This document shows positions 1 through 5,423 of a stretch of 8,612 bases of DNA, in pieces. This DNA comes from DATEHQ01 sp035279525 (GTDB taxonomy: Bacteria > Chloroflexota > Dormibacteria > Dormibacterales > Dormibacteraceae). The notes under the pieces were generated by a model. The model saw only the letters and a program-made list of their open reading frames with translations. It made no database searches and was not told the origin of the DNA. The stretch spans positions 1-8,612 of the forward strand of contig DATEHQ010000127.1 in the NCBI GenBank assembly GCA_035279525.1, read 5' to 3'. The translations under genes were made by a program, and so were the position numbers. Each line of letters begins with the position of its first letter. Position 1 is the stretch's first letter.

Positions 1-100
1 CCACATCCCAATCGCGCGCTACCTGTGTAATCGTCCGGCCGTCAGCGAGGACTCCGAGAACCGCTTTGTACCTTTGCTCAGTCACGCTTAACTCCCTCAT
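1..100 (-). CDS. IS481-family transposase, N-terminal fragment (runs off the window)
   Basis: Thirty-three codons are visible from an ATG at 100-98 down to the window edge. They begin MRELSVTEQRYKAVLGVLAD and continue GRTITQVARDWDV. This matches my memory of the N-terminal helix-turn-helix of IS481-type DDE transposases ('RELSVTEQRYxAVLAVLADGRxVTEVAxxWGVS'), which binds the element's ends before the integrase-like catalytic core. The core lies outside the window, so catalytic residues and intactness cannot be judged. A GTG at codon 6 is an alternative start. There is no Shine-Dalgarno sequence. The reading frame points away from the tRNA gene, and the repeats at 115-198 directly upstream are the probable transposon end. 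The family call rests on this short N-terminus only. Confidence 0.72.
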   Translation of the reverse strand, partial: MRELSVTEQRYKAVLGVLADGRTITQVARDWDV

Positions 101-114
101 GCGCGGGAGTGTCA

Positions 115-198
115 GCTATCAACCGGGACACCTGTCGTGCATCACCCGGAACACTGACAAGCATCAGCCGGGACGCTTTTGTCGTGCTTCAGCCGAAC
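115..198 (-). repeat. Iterated 22-25 bp repeats upstream of the IS481-type transposase (probable IS end)
   Basis: Read on the minus strand, three successive units share a core close to CCGGNTGATGC preceded by GACA or GTCA: 185-161, 160-139 and 138-115. Diverged partial copies flank them at about 198-186 (TTCGGCTGAAGC) and from 114 (TGACACTCCCG). The period is about 22, 24 and 25 bp, roughly two helical turns. The position immediately before the transposase start suggests transposase-binding sites at the element's end; this is inference. The exact IS boundary is probably between the last repeat (about 185-200) and the tRNA gene. No target duplication can be checked without the other end. Confidence 0.6.
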
Positions 199-211
199 CT
201 ACACAACATGA

Positions 212-287
<76 letters not shown>

Positions 288-311
288 GCGCTAGAAAGGG
301 GCTGCGGCTCG

Positions 312-338
312 ATTCTAAGGTTCTCACGTCCTTAACAA
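312..338 (-). promoter_or_regulatory. Promoter of the tRNA-Lys gene
   Basis: On the minus strand a TAGAAT box (317-312; five of six matches to TATAAT) is preceded by TTGTTA (338-333) with a 15 bp spacer; GTTGTT shifted by one base gives 16 bp. The box ends 24 bases before the first tRNA base, leaving a short 5' leader as usual for tRNA genes. The spacer is slightly short, so the -35 assignment is weaker than the -10. Confidence 0.5.
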
Positions 339-367
339 CCTGGGTTCCCCGGCGGACCGCGTCAGCC

Positions 368-373
368 TAGCCT
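368..373 (+). promoter_or_regulatory. Candidate leaderless -10 box (TAGCCT) for the prgI-like/virB4-like operon
   Basis: TAGCCT lies seven bases before the GTG at 381. No Shine-Dalgarno sequence is present between the box and the start codon. The spacing would put transcription start at or next to the GTG, giving a leaderless mRNA. No convincing -35 box is seen. Similar TAGGCT boxes precede the starts at 2817 and 5411, which supports the idea. Confidence 0.35.
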
Positions 374-380
374 CGATCAC

Positions 381-743
381 GTGCCTGCGCGTATCCCCCT
401 TGACGTCGACCTCGAGGACAAGCTTCTCTATGGGCTGACCCCGACCCGTCTGGCCTACTTGCTCGTCGCCCTGGTCGCGGCCTTCGGCCTCTGGTCGTCT
501 CACTGGTCGCCACCGGTGGTGCGAGGAGGCGCGGCCGCCACGCTGGCCGCGACAGGCGCCGTCGCGGCGTGGGGTCGGTGGCGCGGCCGGGCGATCGATA
601 TGTGGGCGATCGACCTCGCCATCTTCGCCGCCGGCAACCACACCATCGAGTGGCGTGATGGATGGAGGCGCGGGTCTCCAACCCAAGCGCCAATGGATGA
701 GGTCGCTGCCGCCTCGAGCGAGTCGCTGCCGAAGGCCGCGTGA
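381..743 (+). CDS. PrgI/VirB3-like type IV secretion membrane protein
   Basis: The protein has 120 residues. The N-terminus MPARIPLDVDLEDKLLYGLT matches the typical opening of PrgI-family proteins ('IPxDVDxEDKxxxGLTxRQL'). Two hydrophobic segments follow at about residues 22-38 and 46-64, then a short amphipathic stretch and a polar C-terminal tail rich in Ala, Ser and Glu. PrgI proteins are the Gram-positive counterpart of VirB3, a small inner-membrane subunit that sits beside the VirB4 ATPase in conjugation and secretion machines. The next gene encodes just such an ATPase, and its GTG overlaps this stop codon (GTGA, 4 bp), so translation is probably coupled. The GTG start is chosen because it keeps the family's N-terminal motif. 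Function as a VirB4 partner is inferred from family and context. Confidence 0.75.
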   Translation: MPARIPLDVDLEDKLLYGLTPTRLAYLLVALVAAFGLWSSHWSPPVVRGGAAATLAATGAVAAWGRWRGRAIDMWAIDLAIFAAGNHTIEWRDGWRRGSPTQAPMDEVAAASSESLPKAA

Positions 744-2797
744 TCCCCTCGCTCAACCTCGGCCTTGCCCGCGTCAGGCCGCGCGGCGAGCGCGTAATCT
801 GGGACGGCAAAACTGACGCGGTCGTGATCACGACAGGCTCTATCGGTTTCGCCGCTGCGATCGAGGAGGATCGCATGCGCTGGCTGAATGCCTTCCGCCA
901 CATGCTCGACGGGCTTGACGCGCCCCTACAGGTGCTGATCGAAGTCGAGGCGGGCAATGACGACGCAGCGTCCCCGGCGCGATTTCCAGCGGACTTCGAC
1001 GAGATGCACGGCGCTGACGTTTCCTTCGTCGAAGCTCTCGCGCATTCGCCGGCGTCACGCCGGTTCACCGTCCGCCTCGTGACCGAGCAGCGCCAGGCGC
1101 CACGCGTTGAGAACTCGCTCCACGAGATGGGCATCCGGTTTGAGAGCACCCGGGGCGATCAGGCAGCGATATTCGGCGGCGAGCTCCCGCACTGCGTGCT
1201 GCACGCGCGTGGTTACAGCCGCACCTGGTACGCGGAGAGGCTGCCCGGCACGGAGCTCGACCCCGGCTGGCTGCACCGCCTGCTGCCGGCCGGCCTGAGC
1301 CTGAGCCTGGCCTGGCACGCGACGCCGCTGCCAGTCGCCTGGGTCGTGCACTACCTCCAGCGGCAGCTGATCAACATGCGCGCGACTCGGATGGTCGAGC
1401 AGACCGCGGGAGTTTCCGATCCCGCCCTAGCCGGGGCGCTGCCCAACGCGGAAGACCTGCAGCGGCGCCTCGCCGCCAGCCAGGACAAGGCGTTTCACGT
1501 CGCGCTGTACCTGACCGTGACATCGCCCACCCGGGCCGAGCTGGACCTGGCCTCGCAGCAAATCGAGGCCGCATCGCGCGCGATCCTCTGTGTGCTGCAG
1601 CCCTGCACGCTGCGCATGCGCGATGCATTTCTCGCCACCTGCCCCGGCGGCGGCGATCGCCTCGGCAGAAGCCGAGTCGTCGACACGAGCGCGCTGGTCA
1701 CCTTCTTTCCATGGCACGAGGCTGACGTGCGTCAGCAGGGCGGGATCGTGGTCGGGCACAACCGGCACACAGGGTCGCCCGTGGTGGTCGACCCCTTCGA
1801 CCAGCAGCGCTACGCCAACGCCAACATCGCGGTGTTCGGCCATTCGGGTGCAGGCAAGACCTACCTGCTGTCGAGCCTCGCCATGGGCGCGCTCGGCCGC
1901 GGAGTGCAGGTGTACGTGATCGACCCTGAGCACGAGTACGGCGGAGTTGCGCGAGAGCTGGGTGGCCTCGACGTGCAGCTGGCCCTCGGTTCCGGTCACG
2001 CGCTCAACGTGCTCGACTTGCGACCCGCGGACCGTCGCGGCGAAGACTGGCTCGGCCCCGCGGCCGCCGACGCGGTCGACCTTTGCGGCTGCATCTGCGG
2101 CGGCCTCGACGAAAGCGAGCGCGCGGTCGTGGAAGGCGCAGTGCGAGCGGCCTATGGTGATGTCTCGCAGCCGCTCCTCGCGGACGTGGCGCGGCGCCTC
2201 CCGAAGAGCTCGCGCGCCGCGACCGTGCTCAGGCGCTGGGTGCACGGCAGCCTCGGCCAGATGTTCAGCGCGCCGACGAATATCGACCTCGACGCGCCCA
2301 TCGTGGCCTTCGGCATGCGGGAGCTGCGCGACGAGATGATCGCTCCGGTTCATTTCCTGCTCGCCGAGGCGTTGTGGACGCGGATCAAGCGCAAGGACCG
2401 CCGCCGCATGCTGGTCGTCGACGAGCTGGGCCTGCTGTTCGAAGACTCGACAATCCGCCGCTTCGTCGTCAGCCTCGCGCGGCGGATCCGCAAGTACGAC
2501 GGCTCGCTGGTTTTTGCCACCCAAAACCCAGGGGACCTGCTCAGCTCCGACGCCGGCGCCGTGGTTGCCACCAACCCGGCGCTTCTCTTCCTTGGCGCTC
2601 AACGTCCGGGTGAGGCGGCGCGGCTGCAGTCGACATTTCACTTGAGCGCGGCGCAGCGAGGCTTTCTCGAGACCGCGCGGCGCGGCGAGTTCCTCATGGC
2701 GGCGGGGTCAGACCGGCTCGGCGTTGCGGTGCAGGCGCCGCCGTGGCAGGAGGAGGTCATGCGCCTCGCCAGAAGCGGGCCCCGATCCCCGCCCTGA
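740..2797 (+). CDS. VirB4/TraC-like type IV secretion ATPase
   Basis: This 685-residue soluble protein has no membrane segments. Residues 1 to about 330 resemble the divergent N-terminal domain of VirB4-type proteins. The P-loop GHSGAGKT is at 367-374 and the Walker B strand MLVVDE at 557-562. A conserved ARRIRKYDG...FATQNPGDLL block follows, with the sensor Gln at 595; this order is typical of VirB4/TraC/HerA-type hexameric ATPases. VirB4 proteins sit at the inner-membrane base of type IV secretion systems and use ATP to assemble the channel or move substrate. The GTG start overlaps the PrgI-like stop by 4 bp. An unusual CGCIC cluster lies at 449-453, between Walker A and the usual 'LDESER' segment. 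No relaxase, coupling protein (VirD4) or VirB6 is visible nearby, so the machine's role (conjugation or something else) is open. Confidence 0.85.
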   Translation: MIPSLNLGLARVRPRGERVIWDGKTDAVVITTGSIGFAAAIEEDRMRWLNAFRHMLDGLDAPLQVLIEVEAGNDDAASPARFPADFDEMHGADVSFVEALAHSPASRRFTVRLVTEQRQAPRVENSLHEMGIRFESTRGDQAAIFGGELPHCVLHARGYSRTWYAERLPGTELDPGWLHRLLPAGLSLSLAWHATPLPVAWVVHYLQRQLINMRATRMVEQTAGVSDPALAGALPNAEDLQRRLAASQDKAFHVALYLTVTSPTRAELDLASQQIEAASRAILCVLQPCTLRMRDAFLATCPGGGDRLGRSRVVDTSALVTFFPWHEADVRQQGGIVVGHNRHTGSPVVVDPFDQQRYANANIAVFGHSGAGKTYLLSSLAMGALGRGVQVYVIDPEHEYGGVARELGGLDVQLALGSGHALNVLDLRPADRRGEDWLGPAAADAVDLCGCICGGLDESERAVVEGAVRAAYGDVSQPLLADVARRLPKSSRAATVLRRWVHGSLGQMFSAPTNIDLDAPIVAFGMRELRDEMIAPVHFLLAEALWTRIKRKDRRRMLVVDELGLLFEDSTIRRFVVSLARRIRKYDGSLVFATQNPGDLLSSDAGAVVATNPALLFLGAQRPGEAARLQSTFHLSAAQRGFLETARRGEFLMAAGSDRLGVAVQAPPWQEEVMRLARSGPRSPP

Positions 2798-2801
2798 CCG
2801 G

Positions 2802-2807
2802 TAGGCT
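2802..2807 (+). promoter_or_regulatory. Candidate -10 box (TAGGCT) for the operon starting at 2817
   Basis: TAGGCT lies in the 19-base gap between the VirB4-like stop codon and the GTG at 2817, nine bases before that GTG, with no Shine-Dalgarno sequence in between. It is identical to the box before the start at 5411. The transcript would be leaderless or nearly so. No -35 box is evident, and readthrough from the VirB4-like gene is an alternative. Confidence 0.33.
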
Positions 2808-2816
2808 TAGGTCGCC

Positions 2817-3407
2817 GTGGCGAGAGTCCTTCACTACCGCATCTACGGACTTCCCGAGCACAGACTCGAGCGTCTCCACGAGCAGTTCCAGGCTCTCGGT
2901 CAGGCTCGGGCCTGGCGCAGCGGCGAGCCCTGGGTCGCCAGCACCCACTCGCGCAGCCTGTTCGAGATGGAGTTCTTCCGACATCTGCGAAAGGACGAGG
3001 ACCCGAACCTGAGCGCAGCCGGGTTTGCGAAGCTCGCCGGGGACGAGACCGATGCGCTCATCATCGCGATCTTCACGCGCGACCTCAGCGCGGAGTACGG
3101 GGTGCGCACCGCGATGCGGGACGAAGATCACCCGCTGGCCAAGCTGCGACGGTTGGACTTCGAATCCGGCCGACTGCCGAGCGGCCAGACCCTCGAAGAC
3201 GTGCTGGCCAAACGGCCGGTCATCAAGAAGGTCGAAGGCGAGCGCATCTTCTTCTATCCGCCCGCATTTCGTCTCCATTCCCAGGGGCCGCCGAACCTTG
3301 AGTGGGCCTACGCCCTGTGCGGCATCCGCGCCTACGCCCCGACCTTGCTCGAGGCCGAGCAGGAGGCGCTCAAGATCCTGAGAGGCTTCGGCCATCTAGG
3401 TGGCTGA
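2817..3407 (+). CDS. Unrecognised protein, 196 aa
   Basis: I do not recognise this protein. It is soluble and charged, with no signal peptide, membrane segment or clear nucleotide-binding motif. The first 25 residues (RVLHYRIYGLPEHRLERLHE) look like a beta strand followed by an amphipathic helix. The middle holds a hydrophobic strand (ALIIAIFT, about 79-86), an acidic patch (RDEDHP) and a helix with 'LEDVLAKRPVIKKVEGERIFFYPP' features. The C-terminus has two short helices and a Gly-rich end. Codon use and third-position GC match its neighbours, and it has a full-length open frame, so it is very likely coding. It starts 19 bases after the VirB4-like gene and its last 8 bp overlap the lipase-like gene, so it could belong functionally to either. 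GTG is the start; no upstream alternative fits. Confidence 0.7.
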   Translation: MARVLHYRIYGLPEHRLERLHEQFQALGQARAWRSGEPWVASTHSRSLFEMEFFRHLRKDEDPNLSAAGFAKLAGDETDALIIAIFTRDLSAEYGVRTAMRDEDHPLAKLRRLDFESGRLPSGQTLEDVLAKRPVIKKVEGERIFFYPPAFRLHSQGPPNLEWAYALCGIRAYAPTLLEAEQEALKILRGFGHLGG

Positions 3408-4233
3408 GGGCTCGGTCGCCGGCCAGGACCGAATCGTCTCGTCGGACGGCACCCGGCTGGCTTACCGGGCCTGGCCCGTTCGGGACGCGGCCATCACGTT
3501 CGCCGTCATCCACGGTCTCGGCGAGCACTCGGGCCGGTACGAGCGGTTCGCCAGGGGCATGGCCGCACATGGCATGGGGACCTTTGCGGTCGACCTGCGT
3601 GGTCACGGCAACAGTCCGGGGCAGCGCGGTCATATCGACTCATGGACGCAATGGACCGGCGACGCTGCGGCTTTCGTGGAATCGGTCGAGGCCTCGGTGA
3701 CGGGCGAGGTTGTGCCTTTGGGCCATTCTTTCGGCGGCGCCGTCCTCTTGAGCACCGTCCTCGCGGGCAGGCTTCGGCGCAGCCGCCGTTTCGTCCTTTC
3801 CAGCCCCGCGCTGAAGCTGAAGGTCGAAGCGCCCGCCTGGAAGGTCGGCCTGGCCGGCTTGACGGCGAGGATCGCGCCGCGACTTTCGCTGAGCAACGAG
3901 GTGGATCCCGCGACGGTCTCTCGGATCCCTGAGGTCGTCGAGGCTTACCGCACGGATCCGCTGGTCCACAAGATGATCACGGGTCGCACCTTCGCCGAGT
4001 GGCGGTCCGCTGCCGCGGACATCCTGGCCCGGGCTGACCAGATTCAAATCCCGTTCCTCATCCTCGCGGGGACTGACGACCCGCTGATCGACCCAGCCGG
4101 CAGCCGCTCCCTGCACGCGAAAGCCGCCTCACAAAGCGAGCTGCGCCTGCTCGATGGTCGCTACCACGAGCCGTTCAACGACCTCGGCAGCGACGAGGTT
4201 TTTGCGATGATCGCCCAGTGGTTGCATCGATGA
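3400..4233 (+). CDS. Alpha/beta hydrolase, monoacylglycerol lipase/lysophospholipase type
   Basis: This 277-residue protein has the 'Hydrolase_4' (serine aminopeptidase S33) arrangement found in monoacylglycerol lipases and PldB-like lysophospholipases. The oxyanion-hole motif HGLGEHSGRY is at 38-47, DLRGHGNS follows, and the nucleophile elbow GHSFGG places the catalytic Ser at 110. The acid is probably Asp227 in AGTDDPLID, and the His is at 256 in RYHEPFND. HGxGEHxxRY is characteristic of the monoglyceride lipase group, which cleaves monoacylglycerols or lysolipids to fatty acid and glycerol moieties. No signal peptide is seen, so it is likely cytoplasmic or membrane-peripheral. The GTG start overlaps the preceding gene by 8 bp and the stop overlaps the next gene's ATG (ATGA), so translation is coupled on both sides. 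The exact substrate cannot be read from the sequence. Confidence 0.85.
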   Translation: MAEGSVAGQDRIVSSDGTRLAYRAWPVRDAAITFAVIHGLGEHSGRYERFARGMAAHGMGTFAVDLRGHGNSPGQRGHIDSWTQWTGDAAAFVESVEASVTGEVVPLGHSFGGAVLLSTVLAGRLRRSRRFVLSSPALKLKVEAPAWKVGLAGLTARIAPRLSLSNEVDPATVSRIPEVVEAYRTDPLVHKMITGRTFAEWRSAAADILARADQIQIPFLILAGTDDPLIDPAGSRSLHAKAASQSELRLLDGRYHEPFNDLGSDEVFAMIAQWLHR

Positions 4234-4532
4234 ACCTCGCCGGCGCCCTTCTCGCGGGCCATCTCAACTTGGATCCAGGCTCCTGGCTGTCCTGGATCAT
4301 CGTGGGCCTGATCGCCGGCGCGATCGCCGCTCGCGTGGTGGCGGGACGCGGGTTCGGCTGCATCGCCGACATAGTGGTGGGCGTGGCGGGCGCCATCATC
4401 GGCGGCTTTCTACTCAGCGCGATTTTCGGAGCGAGCGGAACGGTGGGATTCTGGGGCAGCCTCGTCGTCGCGTTCATCGGCGCGGCAGTGCTGCTCGCCG
4501 CGCTCAAGCTCCTATCCGGCGGGCGCCTCTGA
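4230..4532 (+). CDS. GlsB/YeaQ/YmgE-type small membrane protein (transglycosylase-associated family)
   Basis: The protein has 100 residues and three hydrophobic segments: WLSWIIVGLIAGAIAARVV, an IADIVVGVAGAIIGGFLL segment, and a final WGSLVVAFIGAAVLLAALKLL segment. The G-rich pattern 'GLIAGxIAxRxxxGxGFGxxxDIVVGxxGAxIGGFL' is that of the PF04226 family of stress-induced inner-membrane proteins; their biochemical role is unclear despite the name. At about 100 residues it is a little longer than the usual 80-85 because of an N-terminal extension. I chose the ATG at 4230 because it overlaps the lipase stop as ATGA; a GTG at 4218 would add four residues. Its last 21 bp overlap the 3' end of the convergent hydrolase gene. 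Confidence 0.85.
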   Translation: MNLAGALLAGHLNLDPGSWLSWIIVGLIAGAIAARVVAGRGFGCIADIVVGVAGAIIGGFLLSAIFGASGTVGFWGSLVVAFIGAAVLLAALKLLSGGRL

Positions 4533-5411
4533 CCGATCCGCCGTCGCCGCGAGTTGGGCGATGTGCTCCACCTCGGCGGCGACCTCGACCGGCATGTGCA
4601 GCGGGATGTCGTGCGGGGTGTCGAACCACCTGACCGCAACCTGAGGCGCGATCTCCTGCAGGCGCTTCACGCCGGCGTCGGTCGAGCGCGAGACTCGGGC
4701 GAAGCTCCGCAGCGCGAGCAGAGCCACCGCCGGCACGGTGATCTTCGGCCACAGGAGGTCGGGCTGTGATTCATACAGTCCCCGAAGCAGCGTCAGCCGG
4801 ACGGGCGCGGTCAACGTGAGCACGAGCGCGTCGCCGTCCTCCACGACGCGCGCTCTGACGAAGGGAGCGAGGTCGTCGCCCCAAGCCCCGGCGAAGTCAC
4901 GCCTGGATTCGGCGGCCGCCCTGGCGAAGCTCGCGAACCGCGGCAGCGGAGGCTGCATGATCCGCTGCGCCTCCTCCCAGCTGAAGAGGTTCGAGGCGCT
5001 CTGCACCGGACCGTCGATGAAGACAAAGCCTGATGCGATGCCGGCCCTGGTCCCGACGAGCTCCAGCGCCACGGCGGCACCCCAGGAATGGCCGCCGACA
5101 ACCGGCTTGTTCAGCCCGAGGCGTTCGATCGCGAACGCGGCGTCCTGGACCAGCTCGGTCGTCGCGTAGCCGCCGTCCGCGCGTGGGGCGTGTGGCGGCC
5201 TTCCGGTCAGTCCATGGCCGCGCTGGTCGAGTGCAACGACGCGCCGGCCGTCGAGGTTGCGGGCAAGGCGGTCCCAGTAACGCGCGTTGGAGCTGAGGCC
5301 GTGGAGGAGAAAGACCGATGGCTCGTGGGCGGCGCCGGCCTCAGCCTTCCACTCGACGTAGTGGAGGCTTACGCCGTCTCGCTCGAGCCATCCCTCCTCG
5401 GGTTCGCGCAA
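4512..5411 (-). CDS. Alpha/beta hydrolase (epoxide-hydrolase/esterase-like fold), last gene of the padR operon
   Basis: This 299-residue protein has an alpha/beta-hydrolase fold. The HGLSSN oxyanion-hole segment is at 37-42, DQRGHG at 62-67, the nucleophile elbow GHSWGA (Ser109) follows, and a C-terminal His267 lies in DTPHDIPLH. The usual acid after strand 7 is missing: the sequence there is ALLALRS, with no Asp or Glu. Asp133 in FVFIDGP, after strand 6, is the likely substitute, as in some other members of the superfamily. It is not closely similar to the lipase at 3400. The start is a TTG (5411-5409), chosen because the frame upstream closes and no earlier ATG exists; GTG at codon 14 would remove the first strand. 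It follows the exporter gene after 9 bases, so it is probably co-transcribed with it. Its substrate is unknown; hydrolysis of the exported compound is one possibility. Confidence 0.82.
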   Translation of the reverse strand: MREPEEGWLERDGVSLHYVEWKAEAGAAHEPSVFLLHGLSSNARYWDRLARNLDGRRVVALDQRGHGLTGRPPHAPRADGGYATTELVQDAAFAIERLGLNKPVVGGHSWGAAVALELVGTRAGIASGFVFIDGPVQSASNLFSWEEAQRIMQPPLPRFASFARAAAESRRDFAGAWGDDLAPFVRARVVEDGDALVLTLTAPVRLTLLRGLYESQPDLLWPKITVPAVALLALRSFARVSRSTDAGVKRLQEIAPQVAVRWFDTPHDIPLHMPVEVAAEVEHIAQLAATADRSEAPAG

Positions 5412-5417
5412 GAGGCA

Positions 5418-5423
5418 AGCCTA
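5418..5423 (-). promoter_or_regulatory. Candidate leaderless -10 box (TAGGCT) inside the exporter stop codon
   Basis: On the minus strand TAGGCT (5423-5418) lies six bases before the TTG start of the hydrolase gene. Its first three bases are the TAG stop of the exporter gene. With no Shine-Dalgarno sequence before the TTG, an internal leaderless transcript is plausible alongside readthrough from the exporter. No -35 box is seen. Confidence 0.35.

Noticed and set aside
115..198. The iterated repeats as a short CRISPR array
   Set aside because: Units are contiguous without unique spacers, vary between copies, and no cas genes are present.
367..1149. A 260-codon minus-strand frame opposite the PrgI-like gene and the VirB4-like start
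   Set aside because: Composition is Arg/Ser/Pro-rich antisense noise. The plus-strand frames give recognised protein families and coupled starts.
1427..2641. A 404-codon open frame on the minus strand opposite the VirB4-like gene
   Set aside because: It lacks any recognisable motif, is rich in Arg, His, Ala and Val as expected for antisense of GC-rich coding DNA, and lies wholly inside a gene with clear Walker motifs.
381..2797. Integrated conjugative element using the tRNA-Lys as attachment site
   Set aside because: The secretion genes lie on the 5' side of the tRNA, not the 3' side where such elements integrate, and no integrase, relaxase or duplicated tRNA end is visible.
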